Origin: Symbiodinium natans
Taxonomy: Eukaryota > Sar > Dinophyceae > Suessiales > Symbiodiniaceae
DNA: 64,000 nt
Direction of reading: 5' to 3'
Assembly: GCA_905221605.1 (NCBI GenBank)
Contig: CAJNDS010002067.1
Location: 223,501-287,500 of the forward strand
Part shown: positions 41,366 through 52,148 of the stretch, one piece after another
Numbering within the stretch: position 1 is the first letter of the stretch
Layout: the number at the start of each line of letters is the position of its first letter
Program-made: the position numbers and the translations under genes
The notes under the pieces: generated by a model
What the model was told of the DNA's origin: nothing
The model's input: the letters and a program-made list of their open reading frames with translations, nothing else
Databases searched by the model: none

Positions 41366-43080
41366 ATGCTACCCTAAACCCTAAACCCTAAACCCTAAAC
41401 CCTAAACCCTAAACCCTAAACCCTAAACCCCACACCTCATCATCATTTTTGGAGACCAGCACGCTCTCCACGCCTGCTTGCTCTTACTGCAGTTGCGATG
41501 ATGCTGATGTTCACCATCTCATTTTTGTCCTGCCCCAGATTCCTCTTTTTTTTCGCCAAGAATGGCATCCCTTTGTTCTGAGTATAAATCACGGCCGGCG
41601 TGCGCGCAACACTGCATGATTGCTACTCGTGATACTCCCACTTCTTTTATACGGCAATCCTCAAGCCTGGTGGAAAGAGAGAAAGAGCGAGAGAGGGCGA
41701 AGGGGCCTAGAGTTGCCAACGGAGCCCCATAACAATTCAACAAAAAAGGGAGCAAACGACGAACACCCCCAAAAAACTCTAAGCACCGAACCCTGCCGTG
41801 ACATACCAGGTGCTCGCCGATTTGGGGTCAAGAGATTTGGGTCCAGGCTGAAAGGCTTGGAGCACGAACCCACGCACTGAAAATTCGCCTCGGCCCCTGG
41901 ACAAGCGCCCCGCCTCTCCGGGAAGCCCGTGAAAGCCGCAAAAAAGCCCTAAACCCTAAACCCTAAACCCCAAACCCCAAACCCAGCCCTTTTCGTCCCC
42001 CAAGCTCATTTGCGGCGGGCTGGACCGCCGACATTCACATCCTGTGGCTTGGGCCCAGCTGCCGAGGCAGCACGCACAAGGGTTTACAATGATTTATATC
42101 TAAACCCTAAACCCTAAACCCTAAACCCTAAACCCTGTATTCAGCCCTCAGTGCACTCACGCAAAGCAACCGCCGCCATGGCGCCCGGCACAGCATCCAT
42201 CCGGCGTTCGTGTTGCTTGGGCTGCTGAACCAGCTGATGGGATTGAGAACCTGCCGTGGCTGCTGGCTCTAGAGCTTTCGGGGTGCGCGTTAAGTTTAAG
42301 AAACCCTAAACCCTACACCCTAAACCCTAAACCCTAAACCCTAAACCCTAAACCCTAAACCCCAAATCCTAAACCCTAAACCCTGAACCCTAAGGGCAGC
42401 TTAGGACTCAGGGCGTAGGGTTTTGCGAGTTCAGCGTGAATTCCGAAAAGGCTTGGTAGAGTCTTAGTACATCCTCCCTACTCACACATCTCCGCATGGA
42501 CTAAACTCCCCCAACCCTAAACCTACACCCTAAACCCTAAGTCTCTCAACCCTAAGTCTCTCAACCCTGAACCCTGAACCCTGAACCCCGAACCTCTGGT
42601 GGGTCCAGAGGTGATACAACAAAAAAACACTCCAACATTGTGGGGTTTAGGGCTTAGGGTTTAGGATAGGGTTTAGGGTTTAGGGTTTAGGGTTTAGGGT
42701 TTAGGGTTTAGGGTTTAGGGTTTAGGGTTTAGGGTTTAGGGTTTAGGGTTTAGGGTTTAGGGTTTAGGGTTTAGGGTTAGGGCTTAGGGTTTAGGATAGG
42801 GTTTAGGGTCTAGGGCTTTGGGATTCGTCAACCCACCAGTCACCGGCGCCTCCACGTCTTGTGGACCGGCGGTGCCAGAATATCCTTGCCATCTGCGAGA
42901 TTCTGGAGGGAGTTTTGTATTCTGGGCGGGACTTTTCAGGGGAAATTTCAGGGTTTAGGGTTTAGGGTTTAGGGTTTGGGGTTTAGGGTTTAGGGTTTAG
43001 GGTTTAGGGTTTAGGGTTAGAGGAGCGCGAGCCCAATTAGAAACGGGAAACGGGTTTAGGGGTTCAAGGGAAGGTTGGGC
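41366..43080. repeat. Telomere-type blocks on alternating strands
   Basis: CCCTAAA occurs at 41372-41430, 41946-41985, 42100-42136 and 42301-42395. TTTAGGG at 42643-42815 is bracketed by the tag GGGCTTAGGGTTTAGGATAG at both ends (near 42649 and 42780), with more TTTAGGG at 42951-43018. Fillers are unique. Confidence 0.85.
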
Positions 43081-43082
43081 TT

Positions 43083-43227
43083 ACCTACTTGCTCTTTGTG
43101 GGGAAGGAGGGAATGAGGTACCCTGTATCATCCCCTATAAAAAGTTGTATGTAAAAAAATTTACGCAGGCCTGTAAGGGATTATGCAGGGTACCTCGTTC
43201 ACTCCTTCCCGAGTGAGAACCAGTAGG
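43083..43227. mobile_element. Hairpin element, family 2, copy A (degenerate)
   Basis: The arms ACCTACTTGCTCTTTGTGGG...GGAATGAGGTACCCTG and the reverse CAGGGTACCTCGTTCACTCC...GAGAACCAGTAGGT flank a loop of about 60 bases. The ends are less well matched than in the other copies. Confidence 0.65.
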
Positions 43228-44141
43228 TTCAGCAATTTCTAAACCCTAAACCCCAAACTCTAAACCCTAAACCCGTAAAACCCTGCCCTAAAACATGCCC
43301 TGAAAACCCTAAACACCCAAAACTTTACAGGCGCCCGACAAGGGGCCAAGTGACCGGCTTCAGGCTTTAGGGTTTAGGGTTTAGGGTTTAGGGTTTAGGG
43401 TTTAGGGTCTAGGGTTTAGGGTTTAGGGTTTAGGGTTTAGGGTTTAGGGTTTAGGGTTTAGGGTTTAGGGTTTAGGGTCTAGGGTAGGCCTCCCGTCCTT
43501 CTTGCTATACCGCAGCCTTCCCAGACTGTGTCCTCCCAGCCCTCTCGCGGCAGTGCCCTGAATTTCAGCCCCCTGCTTCCCTAAACCCTAAACCCTAAAC
43601 CCTAAACCCTAAACCCTAAACCCTAAACCCTAAACCCTAAACCCTAAACCCTAAACCCTAAACCCTAAACCCTAACCCTAAACCCTAAACCCTAAACCCT
43701 AAACCCTACACCTTGAACCCCGAACCCTTACTCCACGAACCCTGCACCTCCAAAACCCCCTACTTTTGGCGCGGCTGCGGACCGACTCGATCGTCAGCGT
43801 GTCGAAGCTGGTTTCCGTCTTAAACGCCACAGCAGACACCATCCTCGGATGGGGTTTAGGGTTTAGGGTTTAGGGTTTAGGGTTTAGGGTTTAGGGTTTA
43901 GGGTTTAGGGTTTAGGGTTTGGGGTTTAGGGTTTAGGGTTTGGGGTTTGGGGTTTAGGGCTGGGGTTTGGGGTTTGGGGTTTGGGGTTTGGGGTTTGGGG
44001 TTTGGGGTTTGAAACCCGGTTGGGGTTTAGGGTTTAGGGCTTAGGGTTTAGGGTTTGGGGTTTGGGGTTTGGGGTTTAGGGTTTAGGGTCTAGGGTTTAG
44101 GGTTTAGGGTTTAGGCTTCAGGGAACACGGCTCTACTCTGG
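43228..44141. repeat. Opposed telomere-type arrays
   Basis: TTTAGGG (43366-43485) is followed after 94 bases of filler by CCCTAAA (43579-43710, about 18 units), and after 140 bases by TTTAGGG/TTTGGGG (43853-44120). Confidence 0.92.
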
Positions 44142-44230
44142 CTGGTTCTTAGTAGGGAATGAGGGAATGAGGTACCCTACACAATCCCTTAAAGGGTATA
44201 GACAGGGCCCTAACTCCTACTCAGAACCAG
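44142..44230. mobile_element. Hairpin element, family 2, copy B
   Basis: CTGGTTCTTAGTAGGGAATG on the left is matched by ...CTACTCAGAACCAG on the right, with an internal palindrome CCCTTAAAGGG. Confidence 0.75.
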
Positions 44231-44243
44231 GGGGTCTACTTGG

Positions 44244-44354
44244 AGGTCCATGGGTACTTAGAAGTAGGGTGATAAGTAGGGTAGCTATGGTTAGAACCCC
44301 ATTTTGGAGTACTTATAACCCTACTTGTAGGTACCCATGAACCTTCAAGTACTT
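44244..44354. mobile_element. Hairpin element, family 3
   Basis: ACTTGGAGGTCCATGGGTAC...AAGTAGGG is matched by CCCTACTTGTAGGTACCCAT...GAACCTTCAAGTA. The core TAGCTATGGTTAGAACCCC is shared with other members. It starts only 14 bases from the family 2 copy. Confidence 0.75.
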
Positions 44355-44404
44355 GGAGGGTCATCCCAAGCTCTTGCCGAGCCGAAAAAAGAACACTCCA
44401 GGCA

Positions 44405-44585
44405 GGCACCAAGACACCGTTTAGGGTTTAAGGTTTAGGGTTTAGGGTGTAGGGTTTAGGGTGTAGGGTTTAGGGTTTGGGGTTTAGGGTGTAGGGTTTA
44501 GGGTTCAGGGTTCAGGGTTTAGGGTTTAGGTTTAGGGTTGTTCGTTGGAGTGCCGGGAATGAGGAGGAGGGCGGGGGGGGGGGGG
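44405..44585 (+). repeat. TTTAGGG-type block and poly-G tract
   Basis: 44417-44540 is TTTAGGG with GTGTAGG variants. 44572-44586 is a G run. Confidence 0.8.
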
Positions 44586-44647
44586 GCGCAAAAGCATGGT
44601 TTTGGGCTAGGCTTGTGAGGCACCCTAAACCCTTGAACTCCGAACAA

Positions 44648-44754
44648 CTGGCGGATTCTTATAGTAGGGAATGAAGCAATTAGGGGCCTATCTGCACCCT
44701 TTAAGGGAGTACATAGGGCCCGAGTTCCCGCATTCCCTACTCGGAACCAGCCAG
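44648..44754. mobile_element. Hairpin element, family 2, copy C
   Basis: CTGGCGGATTCTTATAGTAG...GGAATGAAG is matched by CATTCCCTACTCGGAACCAG. The internal sequence CCCTTTAAGGGAGTACATAG is as in copies B and E. Confidence 0.7.
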
Positions 44755-44828
44755 ACAACCCAGAGCCGAACGCTTCACGCAGGTCCGAGCTGCATGCCCC
44801 TCCGCGGCAGTATGCCTTGGTCTTGCTG

Positions 44829-44991
44829 TTGGTTAGTAGGGAATGAGGAAACGAGGTTCCCTTATCCCCCTATCTATGGGTAGTTCTCTAAATTCAGGGC
44901 CCCTTTTTGGGATACTCAATTTAGGAAGCTACCCATATACCCTTTAAGGGATTCTATAGGGTACCTCATTCCCTCATTCCCTACTAACCAA
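44829..44991. mobile_element. Hairpin element, family 2, copy D (long)
   Basis: TTGGTTAGTAGGGAATGAGG is matched by CCTCATTCCCTACTAACCAA. Nested within are ATGGGTAGTTCTCTAAATT and AATTTAGGAAGCTACCCAT, so two hairpins are stacked. Confidence 0.75.
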
Positions 44992-45099
44992 GAGTAAGTG
45001 GTGGGAAGGCCGGGTGCATGAGGATGGAGGATCGAAAAGGGATTCTTGAAAGGTTGGCAATGTTGGTAGCTGTTTAGGCCCCCAAACCCCAACCCCAAA

Positions 45100-46330
45100 C
45101 CCCAAACCCTAAACCCCGAACCCTACACCCCCTGACTTTGAAGTTTTAGGGCTCCAGGCGGTGAGAGCTTTTTGGGGGGTGTTTGGGGTGTGTCGGCTTT
45201 GCAGGGGTTACTGGCTTGGGGAAGATGAGGCTCCCTGAGCATCCCATGGAAACAACTTCCTATTTATTAGTACTATTATTATGATTATAATTATGATTGT
45301 CATTATTTTTAGTATTAGTATTGTTAGTCTTATTATTTTTAGTACCCAAAGAAGGAACGCGACATGATTCTCCACAGAATTACTCATACTCTGACTCCCT
45401 TCAGCTTGGCCACTTTTTACGCTCAACAGTATTCGTGTGTTTGGCGCTAGTACCAAAACGGGAGAACAGTTAGGATCTTCGGTCCCTAAGCGAAGCCACC
45501 ACCGTACATACCCTCCCTGAGGGTATACTTCCCACTGCTAGTTCATGATCGCTCACCCGGATGGGGCAAAAAACAAAGCCTGAGCCACGAGTCCTAAAAT
45601 CTCAACGAAATATATAAGATACATCTATTAGTGACATTTTTATGTGTATATACATACAATCATTTCTCAAAATGCTACTCATCCATGTCCCACTACAAAA
45701 CTATACAGAAGATGAGCAAGTAGTATATTCGCATCTGAAACTCACGCGTACCTAGCAAACGTGCACACCTTAGCAAACGCGCCTCTTTAAAACAGAAGAT
45801 AGGGTGGAGGAATTCTACAAGGCATCTCGGAGTCAACAGTCACGCAGCTGTAAGTTTCAGGGGTGCAAGGTTTAGGGTACTCGCAAGTGGGGTTGTCAGT
45901 AAGTCAACCATAGTTACAGAAGGCTATAACTATGCGAGGCCTAAACCCTCCAGCAAGCAGTGGCCTTCAAACCTCCCAGAAAGCACGGGCCTTAAACCCT
46001 TCCAGTAGGCAGGGGACACCTTAACCCTCCCATTAAACCCTCCCAGTAAGTGTGGCTCTGGTTTGGCTCGTTTTGAGTAGTGTTGGCGCTGTCTTGGGGC
46101 GGGCACGTCCGCACACTATGGCTTTCAGCTGACCAATGCTACACCCTAAACCCTAAACCCTAAACCCTAAACCCTCAACCCTAAACCCTAAACCCCTAAG
46201 TATTAAAGCCACTCCTCGGGTTTAGTCAGGGTTTGGTCTCTGCACAGCGGCTGCATCTGTCATCGTCGTCATAGGGCGCCGGGTAGTTCGGGCTCGTCAC
46301 GCAGTCGGTAGCAGTGAGTTGGCCTAGTCT
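45100..46330. other. Long unique stretch
   Basis: Mostly unique and AT-richer, with an ATT/TTA-rich run at 45262-45345 and a weak family 3 relic at 45882-45940. Four near-repeats of CCCTCCCAGTAAGC type occur at 45945-46055. CCCTAAA lies at 46141-46195. No gene is recognised. Confidence 0.55.
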
Positions 46331-46334
46331 GGCG

Positions 46335-47035
46335 GATGAATCTGGGTTTAGGGGTTTAGGGGGTTTAGGGTTTAGGGTTTAGGGTTTGGGGTTTCGAGTG
46401 TAGGGTTTAAGGTTTAGGGGTTTAGGCTTTGGGGGTTTGGGGCTTAGGATTGAGGGGTTTAGGGGTGGGTTTAGGCGTTTGGGGGTTTAGGGGTTTGGGG
46501 GTTTCAGCGTTTAGGGGTTTATGGTTTAAGTTTAAGGGGTCTAGGGGCTTACGGGTTTAGGGGTTTTGGGGCTTAGGGGTTTAGAGGTTTGGGGTGTGTA
46601 GGGGTTTGGGGGTTTAGGGGCTTAGGGGTTTAGAGGTTTGGGGCGTGTAGGGGTTTGGGTGTTTAGGGGCTTAGGGGTTTGGGAGGTTTTCTGGTTTAGG
46701 GGTTAGGGTATAGGGGTTTGGGGGGTTTAGGGGTTTAGGGGAGTCCTAAACCCCTAAACCCCTAAACCCCTAAACCCCTAAACCCCTAAACCTTTTGGCT
46801 GTAAGTTTTGTTGGGCCATTTAGGGTGTAGGGGGTTTAGGGGGTTTAGGGGGTTTAGGGGGTTTAGGGGGTTTAGGGGTGTGTAGGGGGTTTAGGGGGTT
46901 TAGGGGGTTTAGGGGGTTTAGGGGGTTTAGGGGGTTTAGGGGTTTAGGGGGTTTAGGGGGTTTAGGGGGTTTAGAGGGTTTAGGGGGTTTAGGGGGTTTA
47001 GGGGGTTTAGGGGGTTTAGGGGGTTTAAGGGTTAA
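46335..47035. repeat. TTTAGGGG / TTTAGGGGG arrays
   Basis: 46335-46740 is a degenerate 8-bp TTTAGGGG block on the plus strand, and 46745-46790 is the same unit on the other strand. 46826-47028 is a well-kept 9-bp TTTAGGGGG array of about 22 units. Confidence 0.9.
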
Positions 47036-47195
47036 GAGAGTACCCTTCCTGTCCAGACCCCTAAAGAATCCAGGTTTGAGGCACAAGTGTCTAAGGGCTG
47101 ACCAACACTGTTGGGCGGCACGTTTGTGGGTTAGAGACGCCTGAGAAGATGCAAGAGCTTTAGGGTTCTGGGCTTAGGCTTTCTGAACCTTAGTG

Positions 47196-47276
47196 GATAC
47201 TTGATACTTGGAAGTAGGGTAGCTATGGTTCGAACCTTACTTAGGATACTTACTTCTCAAGTCTGCTTACAAGAAC
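47196..47276. mobile_element. Hairpin element, family 3 (truncated)
   Basis: TACTTGGAAGTAGGGTAGCT ATGGTTCGAACC and ...ACTTACTTCTCAAGTC match the family core. The right arm is short. Confidence 0.6.
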
Positions 47277-47802
47277 CCCTACACCCTACACCCTACACCC
47301 TACACCCTACACCCTAAACCCTAAACCCTAAACCCTAAACCCCATATAAGCCTCCAAGTATTTTGGGGGCACCCGGCAGCGCACCAACTCTACGCCGCGG
47401 CGTTGAATCTTCGGCGCATGGTCGGCAAAAGAGCGGAGTTCTCCCAAGACAGGACTTGGCCACATGCAATGCTTGAGGTTTCGGGTTTAGGGTTTGGGGT
47501 TTAGGGTTTAGGGTTTAGGGTTCAGGGTTTAGGGTTTAGGGTTCAGGGTTTTGGGTTTAGGGTTTAGGGTTTAGGGTTTAGAGGGTTTCGGGTTTAGAGG
47601 GTTTCGGGTTTAGAGGGTTTCGGGTTTAGAGGGTTTAGGGCTTAGGGCTTAGGGTTTAGGGTTTAGGGTGTCATGGCATCTTTGAACCCTGGAAGTCTGG
47701 AGAGGACTTGCACGAGACGTGCCCCAGGAAGGCCCCGGCTGACAAGCGCTGGGATTCAGCAACTTCGGGGCGCGACAGGCGCCCACCCGACGGCACACTC
47801 TT
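47277..47802. repeat. Telomere-type blocks
   Basis: CCCTACA (47279-47315) grades into CCCTAAA (to 47342). 47478-47668 is TTTAGGG with a repeated 15-bp variant, GGGTTTAGAGGGTTTC. Confidence 0.85.
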
Positions 47803-47909
47803 CTGGTTGGGTCTTCGTAGGGAATGAGGGAAGGCCCTATAGACTCCCTTAAAGGGTATCTGTAGGGCATTTCAGGGCCCTCATTCCCTCATTCCCTACG
47901 AAGAACCAG
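47803..47909. mobile_element. Hairpin element, family 2, copy E
   Basis: CTGGTTGGGTCTTCGTAGGG is matched by CCCTACGAAGAACCAG. Both arms carry GAATGAGGGA/TCATTCCC, and the inner palindrome is CCCTTAAAGGG. Confidence 0.8.
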
Positions 47910-48109
47910 GGGGTCTTTGGGGCTCAGAAGTCAGAACGGCTAGCCTGTGCCAACCCTGGACTTTTGAGGGTTTAGGTTTTAGGGTTTAGGGTTTAGGGTT
48001 TGGGGTTTAGGGTTTAGGGGTTCGGGTCCCCAGAGACCCAAGATACACGTTCCACACAACACTAGAACAGACTAGCAAAGTACCGCCAAAAACTACGATG
48101 TACTATAAC

Positions 48110-48196
48110 TTGGGATGTTTCTTACAGGGATTGTAGTAGGGAATACTATACAGTAACCCCTATTAGGGACTGTTAGTATAGGGGGGAACATCCCAA
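48110..48196. mobile_element. MITE-like hairpin, family 1, copy H
   Basis: TTGGGATGTTTC is joined to GGGATTGTAGTAGGGAATAC; part of the left inner arm is deleted. The right side is complete: CCCTATTAGGGACTGTTAGT and GGGGGGAACATCCCAA. Confidence 0.75.
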
Positions 48197-48446
48197 ACTA
48201 ATGCATTACTAATCATCGAGCGGCACTCGCCGTCGAGCACGGCAAATGGGGCCTGGCAGATCTTCCAGCCGCCCCTGGTGTCAGGCAGCTTAAACCCTAA
48301 ACCCTAAACCCTCCCAGGTTTAGGGCAGGCCGGTGGATGGAGCCCAGCAGGCGTCATAGCCCCCCGTCAGGTGAGAGATACTAGCTGCTAAGTAGGAAGC
48401 TAAGAGCCGGACGATGGCATGGGGAGCAAGCAAGAGGCGGGGGGGG

Positions 48447-48572
48447 GGGGAAGCTCACTCCTAAACCTTGGGGGTGCCCCCCTATACTCACAGTCCTTAG
48501 TAGGGATTGTACTGGGGGTACGATAATCCCTATTAAGGACTGTTAGTATTAGGGGGGAAGCTAACTCCTAAA
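48447..48572. mobile_element. MITE-like hairpin, family 1, copy I, between short direct repeats
   Basis: The inner arms CAGTCCTTAGTAGGGATTGT and AATCCCTATTAAGGACTGTT are well kept. The sequence GGGGAAGCTCACTCCTAAA before it reappears with one change as GGGGAAGCTAACTCCTAAA after it, replacing the usual right end. Confidence 0.65.
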
Positions 48573-48619
48573 TCCTATGTTGCATCCAGAAGAGTGCTAG
48601 GGCCTGGCTGGTCCTTGAT

Positions 48620-48646
48620 ATTTTTGCTAATATTTACATTTATCTT

Positions 48647-48681
<35 letters not shown>

Positions 48682-48880
48682 TTATTTATTTATTTATTTA
48701 TCTATTTTTTTAGAATTATATTTATATTTATATCTTCATGTATATTTACATTTGTATTATATTTATACTATATTTATACTTATATTTATATTTATATTTA
48801 TATTTATATGTATATTTATATATATATAGTTATATCTGTATATACTTATTCATTCATTTATATATTCAAATATTCATAAC
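48620..48880. repeat. TA/TTTA/ATATTT microsatellite
   Basis: A compound AT-only microsatellite: (TA)n at 48648-48676, TTTA units at 48676-48700, then ATATTTAT units to 48850. Confidence 0.9.
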
Positions 48881-48979
48881 ACTCGTAGGCTGGTAACTTA
48901 ACTTAGGTCCCTTGACCCTAAACCTTAGAATCCTTCAACCTTAAGCCCGTTAGACACTAAACCAGGTTTGGTCCGGAGA

Positions 48980-49680
48980 AGGGTTTAGGGTTTAGGGTTT
49001 AGGGTTTAGGGTTTAGGGTTTAGGGTTTAGGGTTTAGGGTTTAGGGTTTAGGGTTTAGGGTTTAGGGTTTAGGGTTTAGGGTTTAGGGTTTAGGGTTTAG
49101 GGCAAGACCCCTGCTTCGAAGACCGCGCCTGGTACCGCTCTCGTCCGACTGCCAGAGGATCGGGCCTGTCGGAGGCAAGGTTGAGGGTTTTAGGGTTTAG
49201 GGTTTAGGGTTTAGGGTTTAGGGTTTAGGGTTTAGGGTTTAGGGTTTAGGGTCTAGGGTTTAGGGTTTAGGGTTTAGGGTTTGGGGTTTGGGGTTTAGGG
49301 TGCAGGGTTGAGGGTTGAAGGTTGAAGAGGGTTGAATTGAGGGTTTAGAGTTCAGGGCTTAGGGTTGCGGCTTCGGATTTAGGAGACTTGGAAGTAGGGT
49401 AACCTAGCTATGATTGTGCTACACCTCTTCTGGGGGGCGCCTTTAACCCTACTTTGAAGTACCCATGACGCTGCACGTGTTGGTGCTCAAGGGCCGTGGT
49501 GAAGTGGATCTTACATGATAAACCCTCGCTAAACGCTAAGCCCCATAGTGGAGCCCTAAACCCTAAACCCTAAACCCTAAACCCTAAACCCTAAACCCTA
49601 AACCCTAAACCCTAAACCCTAAACCCTAAACCCTAAACCCTAAACCCTAAACCCTAAACCCTAAACCCAGCCTAGGGATC
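48980..49680. repeat. Three large telomere-type arrays
   Basis: TTTAGGG at 48982-49102 (about 17 units) and 49186-49290 point one way. CCCTAAA at 49554-49668 (about 16 units) points the other. A family 3 relic lies at 49381-49470. Confidence 0.92.
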
Positions 49681-50170
49681 CTAGGGCTCAGGGATGTTTA
49701 GAGCTTAGGGTAGTTTCGGAGAAAGGCAGCCAAGCCTGCAGAAGTGAGATCCACGGGCCCTACGCCACCGGAGAAGAGCCAGTCCCCGACACTGAGGACG
49801 TCTCTTCCTGGCCGGCAAGCGAAGCCCAAAACCATGATCAGAGCACTTGCATCCATGCTTAACCCCCCCAACAACCTAAGCCCCAAACCAACAAACTAAG
49901 TGCCCTAAATACTCTAAACACCTCAATCCCTCAAGCCTCCCTAAACCCTCAACCCTAAACCCTAAACCCTAAACTTTAAACCCTAAACCCTAAACCTAAT
50001 CCCTGAAGCCCCAGAAATAATCATGAGAAACCGGAGTGATGTCTGGAGTCTGGGCTGAAGCCCAAGAACCCGAGCTGGAAGAACCCTGGGCTGGGTGACC
50101 GGCAAGGATCTTAAGTGGGTTTAGGGGTTGGGGGTTTAGGGTTTCGGGTTTAGGGTCTAGGGTTTAGGGT
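49681..50170. other. Filler with degenerate CCCTAAA
   Basis: 49880-50005 is degenerate CCCTAAA. The frame at 49698-49886 (minus) shows no domain. This is the 3' flank of the ankyrin gene. Confidence 0.55.
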
Positions 50171-50310
50171 CTTAAGACGTGGAGCAACTACGAGCCCAAG
50201 AACATGGCAACTGCTGTGAAACTGTTGAAGCCGGACATAATGGTCCACATGGCCACGGAACTAGAAAGCGAAGCAACGAACACCTTGCACGCGTCCGCAG
50301 CTGCTCTTTT

Positions 50311-51534
50311 TCACGCAGCGCACGCACCCCCCTCGTCCCCTGCGCCAGCTTCAGACAGCACGCGAACGACCTCCTTGTGACCCATGCTGGTTGCCCAGGC
50401 CATAGGTGTGTGCAACACACTGACCTTCTCTTTGTCAGCCCTAGCTTCTAAGAGTAAGCGCACGACGGCTGGGTGGCCTTCGAAAGAAGCCCAACCAAGA
50501 GGCGTGTGGCCCTCGCTGGTCTTGTCCTGGCTGGCGCCTGCATCCAGCAGCACCTGCACGTTCTCCACGTGGCCGCGACGACACGCCCAGCCCAAGAGCG
50601 AGTGCCGCCGTATGACCTTGTCCTTGTCGGCCCGGGCCGTCAGAAGCCAGCGCAGCACGCTGGCGTTGCCATCGCGGACGGCCGACCACACCACCTTGTC
50701 GTCCAAGAACTGGCTCACGTCGGCGCGAGCCACCAGCAAGAGTCTTGCCACTTCGGTGTGGCCACGCAAGACAGCACGGCGAAAAGCTTGATGGACCAGA
50801 GCTGCGTCCGGAGGGGCTTCACAAACGAGGCCCACAATGTCTGCATGGCCTCGATCCACTGCAAGCTGCAGGCACTGGTTGACCATCCTTTGCCGAAGGC
50901 CAACCCCCAGCAAGATGCGGGCAACCTCGACATGGCCCTCCTTGGCTGCCCACGCCAGAAGGTGTCCCTGCAGCCCGCCTGAGTTTTGCCGTTTTGCCCT
51001 CGCACGCGCTCTCGTGCTCTCACGTCTCGCTCTCTGGCTCTCTCGCTCTCTCTCTCTCTCTCTCGCTCTTTGTCCCTCCGGCCCGATTAGAGTTGCCAAC
51101 AACCAAATGCAGATTCCTTACTTCTAGCGGTGCCCTAGACAAGTCCCTTGATTACAACAACATCGGAAAACACACAACTCCTCCAAGTGACGCTCCGGGC
51201 CACTGTTGCTTTGTGCGACAGCACCCGCCTGAAGCAGGAGGCAAGCAGTCCTCACATCACGTCGCTCGCACGCAGCCAAGAGGGCTGCTGACACCTCCTC
51301 TTGGTGATCGAAGCTGGAAGAGGCACCAACTGAGAGCACCAGCTGCAACTCCATGGACGGCTTAAGCTTGAAATCGTCACCTACACATTCCCCATCGTGC
51401 AGCAACCCCTGCACACACTCCGGCAGCCCACACAGCTTGCTCAGCCGCTGCTTCAGCGTGCGCACATCCTCCAGCCCGCTTATGGGGACTGCAGCAGCTT
51501 CACATCCGGAAGCAGCCCAGTGCACATGCAACAT
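50311..51534 (-). CDS. Ankyrin-repeat protein, two exons
   Basis: Exon 1 (about 51534 to 51220) starts at an ATG (MLHVHWAASG...) and encodes a region like a ubiquitin-type fold (DVRTLKQRLSKLCGLPECVQ...), then the start of an ankyrin repeat (SAALLAACERRDVRTACLLLQ). Exon 2 (about 50992 to 50311) encodes about seven ankyrin units of 32-33 residues, for example GHTPLGWASFEGHPAVVRLL and HSLLGWACRRGHVENVQVLL, and ends with GGACAA and a TGA. Between them lie about 230 bases with a GA-rich tract (51045-51066) that breaks the repeat register, so an intron is likely; CAG/GC occurs at both possible borders (GC-AG type). I chose 51534 over the longer open frame to 51576 because the latter begins with TTG. 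Ankyrin proteins bind other proteins; the partner is unknown. The exact splice points are not determined. Confidence 0.78.
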
Positions 51535-51699
51535 GGCCAGACGAAGCGCCACAGCAGCTGGCGAAACAGGACTCAATGCCCAGCTTGGCAGAAACGGCGT
51601 CCGCGCAATGTCAGGACATGAAAAGGCGTGATGCTGCTCTTAGCATGTTGACACAGCCACAGCTAGCTAGCCACAGCTAGCTCGCCCTCATGAATTCCT

Positions 51700-51860
51700 C
51701 CACTCCAGCGGTAGCTGCATTGTATATCGTGTGCGTGTGTGTGCATGCGGAATACGTGTATGTATGTATGTCTGTGTTTGTTTTTGCATATATGTGCATG
51801 GGTATATGTAGATGTATGTGTGTGTAATTGTGTGTATATATATATATATATAAAGTGCAG
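51700..51860. repeat. TG/TATG microsatellite
   Basis: GTGT, TATG and TA units form a compound microsatellite upstream of the ankyrin gene. No coding signal. Confidence 0.8.
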
Positions 51861-51867
51861 GGTCCGA

Positions 51868-52148
51868 TACCCTAAACCCTCAACCCTCAACCCTAAACCC
51901 TAAACCCTAAACCCTAAACCCCAAACCCCAAACCCCACCCAAACCCTAAACACCAAAACCTTGCCGGCGAACCCGACAAAGCCCCGGAAGCCGATGCCTT
52001 CTTCCGTGGCGAAGGCGACGCTGCGCAGCGGTGTGGCCCCGGATGCTGCGCGCAGGAAGAGGGTGCTTGGAGTGCTGAGGGTTTAGGGTTTAGGGTTTCG
52101 GGTTTAGGGTTTAGGGTTTGGGGTTTTGGGTTTAGGGTTTACGGCTTG
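51868..52148. repeat. Opposed telomere-type blocks
   Basis: CCCTAAA at 51868-51945 and TTTAGGG at 52078-52142, with about 130 bases of unique GC-rich filler between. Confidence 0.85.
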
